Shown here one piece after another: positions 23,718 to 40,700 of a stretch of 64,000 nucleotides of DNA. The notes beneath the pieces are model-generated. The model saw only the letters and a list, made by a program, of their open reading frames with translations, ran no database searches and was not told the DNA's origin. Position 1 is the stretch's first letter, and each line of letters begins with the position of its first letter. The translations under genes and the position numbers were made by a program. The DNA comes from Carposina sasakii (lineage: Eukaryota; Arthropoda; Insecta; Lepidoptera; Carposinidae): contig CP053157.1 in NCBI GenBank assembly GCA_014607495.2, forward strand, positions 4,960,001 to 5,024,000. Direction: 5' to 3'.

Positions 23718-24918
23718 TCATCTGAACTCATAAATTTGGATGCTGTGCTCTGGAACATGGCTTAGAGTAAGGGACTGATACCTGAAACAAATAAATATTA
23801 TTTGTACATTGTGATCAAGTACTATTTGTACATATGAGACATATAACAACCATTGAAATTTTTAAAAAAAGTGGCAAATGAAAGAATTTAAGTAGCAATC
23901 AGACCGTCTAGACCTATAGTTTTTTTTTTACTTGCAAAATTGCTATTTTCACATGTTAAAATTTGTAGCAAGTGTTTTACAAATTATTAGTCAGTAAACA
24001 TAAATCATACTTATCAAGTCAAAAGCTAGTAAACATCACCAATTAAAGTTTCAAAGAAAACTTACCATTCTGAAGTTTTGTGATAATAATATCCTTCCAT
24101 AGTTGCTGCTGATTTATGGAAGCAAATATAATAGAAACCCGCAAATGAAGCACCATTAATATCCTTAATTGTATGATCTGGGACTAAGAAATGTTCTTTC
24201 CACCTCATAAACACATAATCGGCCTTTTCAAGGGATTCATAATCAAATGAATCCGAGTTAAAACTTTTTAAATATGGTACAAATAAATCAAATTTACTCT
24301 GTAAATAAATATTAAAGCATTAAAATTAATAAGGTACCCTATAATGTGTCTGTGTTCCACTTCAGTAACCTTCTTACCCAATGTTTCCTGTCTACATCCT
24401 CATCGGCGTCCCACTTGCGTGTTAAGAAAGGATATTTGGCAGATATAATTTCACCATCAAAAAATGTTGTTAATGTTGGAAATTCTTCAGTCAGTCCTTT
24501 TATTTTAAGATATCCACATAAATAAGAATTTTCCTCATCAACATGCTGTAAAAACATCCGATTATAATAATAAATTACTACATAATGACAATGTGCACAT
24601 ACAACAGTCAGTGGTCCAGATAAGATTTGTATTATGTACCTTATTTGGTGTATTCGTGTTTCTTTCTTGAGTCAGTCTAAATTATATTTATATACATTTG
24701 TGTCAGGTTCCGCGATATTGCGTAGGTAACTATTATTATACAATTACAAATCATACAGCATAGAAACTAACCTGCAAAACAACTTCAACCTCATATGAAC
24801 TGCCTTTTGACTTTTGGTGTCCTTGAAATTTAGATCCGTTATACAGTAAAGATTTAGTTACACCAGGCTGTTTTGAATTTGCTGGAGGTGGTGGAGTAAT
24901 ATCAACTTTTACAGGCAT
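23718..24918 (-). CDS. GID4: GID4, substrate receptor of the CTLH/GID E3 ubiquitin ligase
   Basis: Four exons on the minus strand: 24,918-24,772, 24,545-24,378, 24,298-24,066 and 23,781-23,718 (stop TGA 23,720-23,718), giving 203 residues. All introns are GT-AG and the phases agree. The protein follows animal GID4 from [19 protein letters not shown] through [30 protein letters not shown] and [13 protein letters not shown] to the end, [13 protein letters not shown]. In the family this beta-barrel binds N-terminal proline degrons and delivers the protein to the CTLH ligase. The long disordered N-terminus of the human protein is absent, so translation starts right at the conserved core. The identification is secure; function in this species is by homology. 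Confidence 0.95.
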
Positions 24919-26847
24919 TATTTTTCCATGAAAACGATGACCTAGCTTTTGTTAAATTTATTTTCTTGACACTAGCTGTCGCCTTGACAGCATTATGTTT
25001 TTTCTTTTTTGTTTAGTTTATCCCGAAAGAAAGGCAAGGGGAACTAAGCCCATACAGCCATTGTCTTTAGTAAATGATTTCTGAATTTATTATGGATGAT
25101 AATGATGATGATGAATGGAAACGTCGGGAAAATCTTCAAGAACAAGTGTAAAGTAAGTCAAAATGAAAAATTATTGCAGTAACAAATTACATGGGCCCAT
25201 GAAGACATCGTATTCCGGCTAAAGTAGAAAATTACACCTGCACCCTTCCAGCTTTTCCCACCTAAATCGTTTAATCGTTAAAAGCATTGGCTAAACATAA
25301 AATATGAAACCAAATCCGTGAAATTACGAAATCAAAATGTACCAATTTACATAACTAAAATTAAAAGGACCAAAATATAAGGAAATGTATACTGGCTTCA
25401 CTACTATTTGACCATTACCTTGAAAAACTAGACGCAAATTTAATTTTAATGGACATGGAAGGAAGCATTTTACAAACGGATAGAGAACTAAGGTTCGTAA
25501 AACTTTATATGGGTTTACCGAGCATCTATTTTATATGAGCTGGCTTTACACTTTATAAGGGGTAAATGAATCAAAATGATTTTGTAATGCCTGTATTTTA
25601 GTGCAAATACACAAAGAGCACAATTGCATTTTTAAGAGGATATAAATGCAATGCTGTTTAGTAACTAAACTCCTCAGCTTTTAGCTGTTTTTTATGCTCT
25701 ATCTCCTAATGCTATAATAGGTGCTATAAATGCTTTGGGCTGTTTTAGGGTTATTTAATAGCGTCGTTTGCTAAGTAGCATAAACGTCAATAAATGTAAT
25801 GCTTGCGTTCTTTTAAATAGCTAATTTTTATGGTGGATACCGATCAATTTGTATTTAGGTAACATAGATTATTTTGTTTAGTTGACTGCTAGTGGAATGT
25901 AATACGAGTCATTTATAGTACCACTAATACATTCAACTATCAATTATTTGCACAAGTTTTTCCACAAGCTGAATGAACGATAAATTTTTTGTATAACGAC
26001 AAATATGCCAGTAATTGATCAATATAATATTTCGGTAGCTGTAACGTCTATAATCCATACGTGGGTTTCCTTGATTATCTGAAAATCACCTTACTAACTA
26101 ATGTTACCTACGTACCTTTTCTGGGTCCACCTTTGCTCAGTATCTAGGCGTAAAAGCAGATAGTAGTGATATTTCAAAATCCCTCTTGTTACATACTCAT
26201 ATACAATTGTTTAAAAAGTGGAAGCAAATTTGGGATTACTGTTTTGTGACGCAAGAGTGAATACCTAAAATTTGCGACCTAGGGCCATCAATTTTGTACT
26301 TACGAGTGATATAATAAGGCCTGGAGCCACTCGCAAGTTACTACTGTATTTATATCCACCAGTCCACACAATATATTCGACTTGCACCATGTGCTGTTCT
26401 AGCAACAGAACATTCCTTAAAATACGAACTGGGTGTTTTACAATTATGTACACTGGAATAAAAACCTTTTTCAACGTCTTTAGTGTGGGAAAACAAGGGG
26501 GGGAGGCTGTCATTCCCGATAATACCAACATAGCGTTGCGCGCAAAAAATTGGAAGTACCATAGACTAAAATTGGGTATCGGCTCTAAAGAGCAGACACC
26601 TCTCCTCTGTGTGCTCTATCTCCTCTATGGTATAAATGGAAGGGTTTCGTCGTTTTGTTGGTTTCGTTGACCGATCAATTTGTATTTTAGATTATTTTGT
26701 TTAGTGACTGCTAGCAGGATTTTATATATGGTGTCAAAAAGTTATCTCGATAATCTTCCAATGACCTACTACGATCTAGAAGCAATAGTAGTGATATTTT
26801 CCCACATTATAATTATGGTTAACTGACGTTACTCGACATCCTCAATT
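24919..26847. promoter_or_regulatory. Divergent intergenic region between GID4 and Pkn
   Basis: It contains the GID4 promoter side (24,919 on) and the Pkn promoter side. A (GAT)n-rich patch at 25,094-25,115 ends in consensus donor-like sequence, gtaagt, at 25,154. It could be a small first exon, but no matching second exon is convincing. Segments at 25,845-25,910 and 26,670-26,730 are near-identical direct repeats ('ccgatcaatttgtattt', 'gattattttgtttagt'). Confidence 0.35.
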
Positions 26848-32154
<5,307 letters not shown>

Positions 32155-32710
32155 GCTAAACACATGTGACAAACAATTTTTGAATATTTGTTGAAAATAT
32201 CAAATAGGTGTAATTTTAGAATAAACAAACATTAATAAACCCCATTGCCTTACAAGTGTGTGAAATGTTCTGTATTTTGATAAATATCCACATCTTGAAG
32301 TCGGTTCTGTCTCCTGCGCGTATTTTCTGGAACATTCACAAATAAAACATAGACAGTTATGTCTAAGCATACAAATATGTAAATTTGTTTGGATAGTTAG
32401 TTAAAAACACGCGAAGATGACACGGCTGTACTGCAGGTGTCTAACAGAGATTCTCTTGTTAACTTGTATTTAATGCAGTTAAATGCAATATTTTATAAAT
32501 TGTAATTTAATATCGTAAGTTTTAAATTGTGGTAATGTTTATTTTTTTAATACATCGTGTTATAAAATTATATTATGTAGTTATAAAATTGATTAACTTA
32601 GAATTACTAATGATGATTATTATTAATAATAATAATAAGCGAAGGCGTGTGAAATCATATTACGTTTTCAGTCAATTGTTTACTACTTATTCAGTGAAAT
32701 AAAGGTATGT
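32155..32710 (+). other. 3' UTR of Pkn
   Basis: AT-rich sequence after the TAG stop, with AATAAA at 32,220-32,225 and again at 32,698-32,703. Confidence 0.5.
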
Positions 32711-33420
32711 ACATGCAAAAGCACTTCAAGTTTATTACTCAAAAAGAACTTCCCCGAAAGACCACAAAAAATCGTGCTTGTTTCTTCGTAGGTTACGTTA
32801 CTTATGATTCCCACTATTTCCCACTCAATACGTCACCTTCCGGCAAGAAACAAGTTCTACTAGCAATGCATACACAACTGTCTAAGCATTTTCGGGCTCA
32901 CAGATCGATGAAGTATACGTATATCACGGAACCAAAAAAGCATAACATCCAGATCGATGATGTTATATGGGCAACTAAACGCCCGATGAAGTGGTCTTGA
33001 TCATATCGTAAAATAGTTATGAATCGGTAGAGGCGCTGCTTCCTACGAGCTATGCAGAAGAAGTTCACTAGAGGGACTTAATGATAATAATATTGTTATT
33101 AGATTACCTATGTGACGCACGGGAGCGAAGCGATGTTAGATAATCGCTTTTGTAAAGTGTTTTTAACACAGTCATACCATCATGGTATACTCGGCAAATA
33201 CCCAAACGTGGATGACAAAATCGTGAAATGTAGACGATTTAACGATCTGGTCAAATTGAATTGGCCACTTCATGAAATGCGACCACTTCATGAAATGCTC
33301 GACCATTTCATGAAATGATCAATTTAACAATATGGCCACGACACATACACAACTGTCTGAGCATTTTCGGCTACGATCATAAGTAACGTAATCACGGAAC
33401 CAAAAGCATAAACCTATGTT
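32711..33420. repeat. Repeat cluster with internal duplication and palindromes
   Basis: Segments 32,868-32,950 and 33,343-33,415 are diverged direct copies ('acacaactgtct', 'gcattttcgg', 'atcacggaaccaaa'). At 33,263-33,318 three palindromic copies of 'acttcatgaaatg' or 'catttcatgaaatg' lie about 18-20 bp apart. A 97-codon frame at 32,707-33,000 has no recognisable homology and is probably accidental. Confidence 0.45.
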
Positions 33421-34480
33421 AATTAATGATGCTTGCTTGATGTTATAACGTGAGGGTCTTCCTACGGCTACGGGCCTGAGGGGAGATTCCTGTGCCCGGG
33501 CAACGATGTTATAACATGAACACAGTAACCTATGTAATCAGCAATCCTAATTTTCCAAAGAATAACATGGGTACCGTATATCACAGTAGGTATATAGCGA
33601 TAATAAAAAATTTATTACCTACATCCACCTCCGTGGTCAAAGCTTTTCGAGTAGGTAGATCCTTCCCAAATGGGTCATACTCACTGACCCATGTGGCCTC
33701 CTTTAAGGACCACTTAAGTTATCGCGCGCCGAGAATTTTGCCCGGGCACGGGGGTTGCCCCAAGGCCCACAACCCGAAGCGTATTTTTGCGCCAAGGACG
33801 ACCACGTCCTGTCGGGGACAGTCGTCGTCCCTTCCATCTACGAGAAGGTACTTGAGTTGAACATCCATTAAATCAATATTATCATCATAATTTAATTTAA
33901 TCAGACGGAGATAAAAGACCGTTGATTAAAATACCCTTCGGACAAATTGGGTAAAGTGCACATCGAAGTTGAAACAAGAAGTGGTCCTGGGAGGAGGTCA
34001 TCATCATCACCTGCTCTTATTGCAATAATTTGGGATTGGCGAAATATGGATTCTTTCGAAATTATTAAATTTGAATTTTCCTAAGTACCTAGATAAATAA
34101 ATGCGCAGTCCATGTGCGTAGTTATACTTATACTGAGCGATGAAAGCTTAACTACTGATCGGCGGGGTTGCCTGGCGAGAGCTGCCAAGCTCAAGAGTGA
34201 CTTCAAGGCATCTTTTCTCTATGCTCCAATGCTTTACATGTTAAAATGCATTTTATATATCAAGATCAACGCTACATCTTACATTTAATTAGCAATCCTT
34301 ATCCACACTTTGAGAATTTAGAATCCCCATATCACCCAAAGAGGTTGGGTAAGTCTGCAAATTACACACCCACTTTCACTAATTAGCATATTAAGTTCCA
34401 CGTGGTAAGGGGTGAGTCTATCGCCGCTTTTTTTATTATAGCTACCGCAACAAAATCCAATGGGAAATGTTAGTCATTTT
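33421..34480. other. Gene-free stretch with unclassified repeat-like sequence
   Basis: A GC-richer patch at 33,660-33,860 has an open frame (33,492-33,860) without recognisable domains and looks transposon-derived. The rest is AT-rich and unassigned. Confidence 0.3.
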
Positions 34481-34489
34481 AAATGGGCA

Positions 34490-34700
34490 TTACTTGCGCG
34501 GCTGCACACGACTTCGTTCGCGTGAGGGGGCATTACACCCGTGTGAAGCCGGGGCGGGTTGCTATATAATCTTCCTTGGTAATATAGCAACACGCTGTGG
34601 CAATGGGCAATCGGGCTATCTAACACCTTCAAATCGGACCTAGTTCCTAAAATTAGCGCGTTCAAATAAACAAACTCTTTAGCGTTATAATATTAGTACC
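34490..34700 (+). repeat. Dispersed short retroposed repeat
   Basis: It contains 'cgtgtgaagccggggcgg' and 'ttgctatata', shared with 45,543-45,745, and ends near 'taatattagtac', as do other copies. It is the same broad class as 28,674. Confidence 0.5.
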
Positions 34701-34884
34701 TAATGATAAAGCTATTAGCTTCAGAGCCTCGCCCGTTAAATAACAGGGTGCTATGCGCAGGTAAGGTTGACTTTGGGTCCTAAAGCATTAGTTGAACCCC
34801 ATTCCCATGGGAAATCTGCTATTAGTGCTCCTAAAATAATTATATTACTGTGGGTTGAGTATGTATAGATTAAAAATCAAGTAA

Positions 34885-34990
34885 TTAATTGACCCGGTAG
34901 CTCAGTGGTTAGAGCACAGGCGCGGAATGCAGAGGTCGTGGGTTCGAGTCCCACTCAGGTAATTTTTTTTTCCCTTTGTTTATTAATAAT
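34885..34990 (+). mobile_element. tRNA-like SINE, copy 2 (short form)
   Basis: The tRNA-like module at 34,891-34,960 (gacccggtagctcagtggtt … ggttcgagtccc) is followed by a T-rich tail and 'tttattaataatttta', as in copies 1 and 3. The 165-bp leader present in those copies is missing, so the module plus tail can exist alone. Confidence 0.65.
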
Positions 34991-34997
34991 TTTATAA

Positions 34998-35240
34998 TAT
35001 ACTAGTGGACGCCCGCGACTCCGTCCGCGTGGACTACAAAAAAAAACAAAATGTCGAAATTATCCAGGGAAAAAAGTAGCCTATATGTTAAGTGGGACCG
35101 GTCACAATATATTCCCGAAAACTGCATCGAAATCGGTTTAGCCGTTTTTGAGATTAGCGTGCACAAACGCACAGACAAACAGAAAAAATTCCAAATATCA
35201 TCTTTTGGGTTCTATTGCGTTGATAAAGGTCTCCTATAAT
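34998..35240 (+). repeat. Dispersed 'actagtggacgcccg' repeat
   Basis: It begins 'actagtggacgcccgcgact' and ends with 'gcacaaacgcacagacaaac'. Similar copies are at 59,873-60,060 (plus), 41,226-41,430 (plus), 48,930-49,160 (minus) and about 150-305 (minus). Non-coding, family name not determined. Confidence 0.6.
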
Positions 35241-35361
35241 ATTTTTTCTCATATATCTTCCATGTACAGACAGCATTCCGTTACATTTTTATTTTTTATT
35301 ATATGTATAGATAATATCTTGAATAAGATAAATTTATAAAAACACTTCTCCATAATATGAT

Positions 35362-35716
35362 CCGTTAGGATATGGTTGATCGTTTCATCATTAAACATTG
35401 TGCCGAGGGATTCAGCTTTGTTTACCGAGATTTGGCTAGTGTATAGCTATTGGGATGAAAAAATAACATTGCCAATTATGTAATTTAAAGAGATGGTAAA
35501 ATTCGTTATCCGAGTAATTGACCGTTAGGATATGGTTGATTGTTTCATCATTAAACATTGTGCCGAGGGATTCAAGAGCACTGGCACGGAATGCGTTATC
35601 CGAGTAATTGACCCGGTAGCTCAGTGGTAAGAGCACTGGCACGGAATGCAGAGGTTGTGGATTCAAGTCCCACTCAGGGTGAAGAATTTTTTTTCTATTT
35701 CTTTATTAATAATTTT
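35362..35716 (+). mobile_element. tRNA-like SINE, copy 3, internally duplicated
   Basis: It has the same leader (ccgttaggatatggttgat…), tRNA-like module (35,610-35,681) and tail as copy 1. The leader start and part of the module occur a second time. At 35,522 the sequence jumps back to the leader start, then from 35,576 to a 20-bp piece of the module, then back to the leader end at 35,594, before the proper module. The order fits repeated template switching. Confidence 0.7.
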
Positions 35717-36619
35717 AAAAATCAAGTGCCAAGTAACCTATTACATATGCAAACCATTGATTGAAACCATTTATTATATAGTAAAGTTTATAATCTGCAA
35801 AAGGAAATGAGCATAGCTATTGTATACATCACTATTGACTATTACTATAATTTTAAACATGTAAGAATGTATGTTTATCTCAAAAGCAAAGGACACTTGT
35901 ATATTTTTAATTAGGTATGCACATTATTTCTAGACTCAATGAAATATCTGATAACATTTGAAATAATATCTACCCTTGTCTATGGCTTTAGCAGTTGTAA
36001 AATAACATTTATAGTGATAAATGATCATACATATTACACAATAAACATTATTTCCACCCTGAATAAATAAATGCTAAAATGCTTAATACATTCAGTGCCA
36101 GCAACTACGTATTTGCATCTTTTAGACTTTCTTTAGGCGTTGACGTAATGTCTGCAACCTTAGAAAATCTGCTGGCAGGGAATGTGTTAATGTACATACA
36201 GATAATGTCTATTACTTTGTATTGTTTGTATTATGCTCACAAGATAGTTAATAAAAAAATTATAACCTAGTAAGGTCACTATTTTTTTTGTGGTGTTGCA
36301 AATACAAAATTATCTAATTCATCTATAATATTTAGTCATTTAGAATAGAAACTTACAATCTTCTAATAACATTCTTTCCCAATTTACACATATCTGAGTA
36401 TTTGCAGTTATTCCAGACTTTCATGATATTGTAAAACAAACTTTACAAAATGACAATAATTCAAAGGAACTATTAATTTAAAAATATTAACATTGTACAA
36501 GCTTGACTAAATACTGAAAGAATCTGAAAGGAATAACAAATTCACTCTTACAAATAATTATGTACACATTTCACACATAGACAGTCTCAAAATATTTGTA
36601 TTACTTGTTACAGTTGTGC
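35717..36619 (-). other. Probable 3' UTR of insomniac and spacer
   Basis: AT-rich, with no coding frame of interest. Which TTTATT (AATAAA on the minus strand) ends the transcript cannot be decided from sequence. Confidence 0.35.
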
Positions 36620-37361
36620 TCACATACGTGAGCCTTTTTGTTGTAGCACCTTTGCACGGTCTGTTGGTTCAACATCATTACTGTTTAGGGAACTACCACA
36701 TTCTCGACTTACTACACAAAGGAATTCTGCATGCTCATCATTGCCATAATTGTACTGTGAACCTATATTTATCAACTGCTCAAACTTCCACCCATCAGAC
36801 ATGGATGATACCATCTGTGTTAGTTCCTCTTCATGAAACTGAAGAACCCTGTACACATGTTTTTTCGAGTCTTTAAGTGGTCTTCTTTCTCTTGAACATA
36901 TTCTTTCTTTAACTAATCTGATGAGCTCAGTAATATTATAAAACTCTGCTTCTTCCAAAACTCCTTCTTCAGCTATGTCATTATTGATAACCAGTCTACC
37001 ATGGCGTAAATAGTTTAGAACTGGTGAAAAATACGTTGGATCTCTGTCTATTAAGTACGCTCCAGTTTCGTCCTAAAATCAAAGACAATTATGGCAATCA
37101 ATTGTAATAAATAATCGGTAATTTGCATACAAAAGCCGAAAGAAATTCTTGAATACTAACCCTGTCCGATATCAAGTCACTGTCCTCTTGAACTAATCGA
37201 CATAAAAATGAACTAGGATCTCTACACAAAGTAGTTTTAGTAGTAAGGAAATATGTTCCTCCAACATTTAATTTGACCCATTGTTTACTGCCTCGTCTTT
37301 CATTATTAAATTGTTGTGTATTTTCTTTTGAAAAATCACAATCACCAAATTTCTCCGCCAT
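36620..37361 (-). CDS. inc: Insomniac / KCTD5-type Cullin-3 adaptor
   Basis: Two exons on the minus strand, 37,361-37,161 and 37,072-36,620 (stop TGA 36,622-36,620), joined in phase 0, give 217 residues. After a short variable N-terminus comes the T1-type BTB domain with [27 protein letters not shown] and [18 protein letters not shown]. The KCTD2/5/17-type C-terminal region follows: [45 protein letters not shown] and the ending [13 protein letters not shown]. In flies the protein recruits substrates to Cullin-3 and affects sleep and synapses. The gene is head-to-head with Sap130, 383 bp between start codons. The gtg-containing spacer between the exons was excluded because it introduces stops. 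Confidence 0.95.
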
Positions 37362-37744
37362 GGCTCACCATAAACAATTTTTTTTATCGACTTTTATCGT
37401 GGTCTTTTTGGTTTTGAAATATAAAGGCGAAAACAAACGAAACTAGAGAGAGACGGCGCTATAAAAAACGAGATAAAATATGACTGCCAAGGAGGTTGGT
37501 GATTGCCAAGAGTTGCCATAATCAAATAGAAGCCTCAAATTGATTGCTTGTCTTATTTACTATGTCTCTATCTTGTCTATAGTTTGTTGTAGGTTTGTTG
37601 AATTTGCGTGAACATAATTTTTTTTGTGTTTTTCGCTTTGCTTCTTCTCTAAATACATTGACTTTGGTGTCCAATGTTGCAAGGAACCAAGTATATGGTG
37701 AATACATTAAAAATATTATGCTTATGTAAAGTTTTTCATAAATA
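37362..37744. promoter_or_regulatory. Bidirectional promoter interval of insomniac and Sap130
   Basis: 383 bp separate the two divergent start codons. Both leaders and the core promoters must lie here or in unseen exons. I see no clear TATA box. Confidence 0.5.
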
Positions 37745-40700
37745 ATGAGCAAGAACTTGGACTGTGAAAGGTCCGTGACGGCTAACAAAATGTATCCAAT
37801 GGATTTAGCTCCGCAAAAAATAACTATAGTAAAGAGTGTTACTAATTCTGATGTTAAAATGGCTCATTTAATCCCTGGTCAACCTAAAACAAGTGGAACC
37901 GGACAGATTATAACTCACACGGGGCCCGTAGGATTAATGCGTCCTGCTGCTCAAATCCTCTCCCCTGGCGTTACTTCTCAGGTATTTCATATTGTTATTA
38001 TATTCTTTTATCTGAATTTTGCATGAATGTCAGTCTTTTAAAAAGGCATACTAAAAATATGCTTTATGTTTCAGCCACAAATGATTGTAAGTGGAACTGT
38101 ACCAATACTGCAAGGAACACAGATTGTTAGCCAAGGCTCACAGCTGCTGGGGCAAACATCGCAGCTAATCTCCCAGTCACAGTTGATTGGTTCTGGAGGA
38201 CAAATTCTAAGTCCAGGCACACAAATTATAAGTCAAGGTAGCCAGTTATCAGCACAAGTTTCCAGTTCAAGTAGTTCTGGTGTGAATAGTGTACAAGTGT
38301 CTGTCCCGTCGTCCATTACGGGTTCTCAAGTATTGAATGTTGGTGGGTTAGTTAGTGGAGCTGGTAATTTGGTGGTTAGTTCATCAGTAAGGACTCTGCC
38401 TCCTAGTGTAAGAGTTCTCCCTCCATTGCCTCATCATAACACAAGGCCAGGTATGTAAATCTAGGTTTATACTGCATGTTGGTGCTTTTTATGCTGTGCA
38501 CACATGTTTTATGTTTTCACACCTTTGCTGTCCAACAGGTGAGTGGCATGTCCATTTAATATTAAAGAAAAAACCAAGCTTATGCAAGATCTACTTGTTA
38601 AAACTCATTGACATAATAAAATACTGGACATTCTATTTTTCAGCTTCACTTTCAACTGTAAATGTGAGCAGTCCCAGTGTCCTGGTCAGCAAGAGTGTGA
38701 GCCATGTGCCTAGAGGGCTGGCAGCGGGGGCATCTCTCGCTGTGAGGCCCGTACAATCGACAATGCAGTCCTCTCAAGCACAGGGACCAGGTGGGCTTTG
38801 CAATACTCCATGTATCTATCATACAAATTGGTTTGTTATAGTTTGTTGTTTGTAGTTATTGTGGTTGGTAGTTAAAATTTTTTTTAGTGCTCTTACATCA
38901 GTGTGAGTATTTTTTATAACTGTTATAAAACACTATATTAACTATATTTTTGTGAGCAATTCATGAAATGGTTGGAACAACTGTTTCTCTCGCAATTGAT
39001 ATTGCAAAGGATTTGTCATCAGTTTTACGACTGGCTGCCTGTCTGACACCAACCTTCCTCGGGTAGCTAAAATACAATCTCAGAATATGAAAACCCCATG
39101 AATTTAATTCAGTGGTACAAGCTCATGACTGGTATGGAACTAGGGTTCGAAAATTATCAAGATAAATATTATTTTGGATAATTATCTGATAATTATCCTA
39201 GCTGATTTGTCATTTAAGTTTTTCTTGAAATTTTCTTTATTTAAATGATAATACATTTATCCCAAAGAAGGTCTCAGTTTTTCAGCATTATTTAATAAAC
39301 AGCAAAGAATAATGTAAGAAATATACAATTTAATTGAAATTTGTTTTTATGGTGTCAAACAAAAGTAAGAAAGTATGTAAAGAAAAGAAATTTACACTTG
39401 TCTTGTCAGCCAAATGTTTTTTTTTTTTATATCTAGCACATTTGGATATGTAAATAAACTTAGATTATTTTAGTGTTTGGTTTTTATAATTAGCAAGGTA
39501 TATTTATCAAGATAATTATCACTTCGAATCCTGTATGGAACATACCCCATTTGACTGGAAGACGTACATCCTACCATTAAGCTATCACGGGTTTTAGCTA
39601 TCATTCTAAATTCGAAATAAATATTCACACACTTCACAAACATTAACCTACATAGTTCCACACTACAATCCCTGAGGTCTTGTATAGTAGGTGCCTCCAT
39701 TATAAGTTTACCTCCTTTTAAAAATAATGGGAATCATTTCCATCAGCGCACTACAATGAAAGCGCATGGTCTGGTCGCGGGGCGCGTGGCTCTCTAGTGT
39801 TCGGAGCACGCGCCGCCGCCCGCCCCGCTCCCCGCGCCGCTCGCGCCCCCGCTCCGCCCGCCGCCGCGCCGCCGCTTTCCGCGGTGCAGACGATACAAAC
39901 GCCAATGCAGCACGCGTCTATCGTCACTCTGCCCACTACTGTACTCACTAGTAAGTTTTGAAATTAGAGGAGTTGTGATGATTTTTTTTAAAAATTTACT
40001 AAGCAAGGTTTGTGCTTTGTGTAGAGTCCATTTGATAGAATTACTCCTATGCCTGATTCCAGAACTAACAATATTTGTATGCAGTAACACAGTCCACACA
40101 TAGTATCTATAGTCACTATGATTCAAAAGAACTATGTATTCGGTGAAATGCACTCTAATAAGTTTTCAAATGTATGTCTTCATTTCTTACGTTTATACCT
40201 CATTTTATTCCGTTGCTGTTAAAAATCCTTGATACATACTGATTAGATGACCTAGTAACCAGTTTTAGACAATACAAATTTTTCTATCCTTTTTTGTTGA
40301 ACCAACACAATGAAGAATGTTCACTGATTTTGAATTTTAGCTTAACGTATTCTCTGTCAAAAATAAAAAATACATGTGAAAGAATTATTTTGATACGTCA
40401 ATTGATTCCAAAGTTAAAGAATTTAAAGTGAGCCCGCGACCGTAGACCCGCGGTCGCGCCGTGTGACGTCATTTCTCAACAGTCGCTCAGTTCGTTCGCG
40501 CTCTTCCGTACCGTTGCCTTACGTTTCCCTGAAAATCATTGAATATGTCGAATCCTCGTTCTCAAAAATCCTGTGTTGTGCCAAAATGTACAAGTACTAC
40601 CACTAAGATGCCAGATAAGTTTGTTTTTCCTACTTCCAATGGACTTAAAAATTCGAAAAAAGTGGTTAAATGCCATGAAAAGACTAGATCCCTTTGGTGA

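Noticed and set aside
32707..33000. 97-residue plus-strand protein
   Set aside because: It lies wholly in a repeated segment that recurs out of frame at 33,343; no homology seen.
34891..34960. tRNA gene on the plus strand
   Set aside because: Same repeat family as 8123-8193; the acceptor and anticodon stems are defective.
39708..40153. Long Arg/Gly/Ala-rich open frames on the minus strand
   Set aside because: They are GC-driven shadows opposite Sap130 exon 4 (39,798-39,950).
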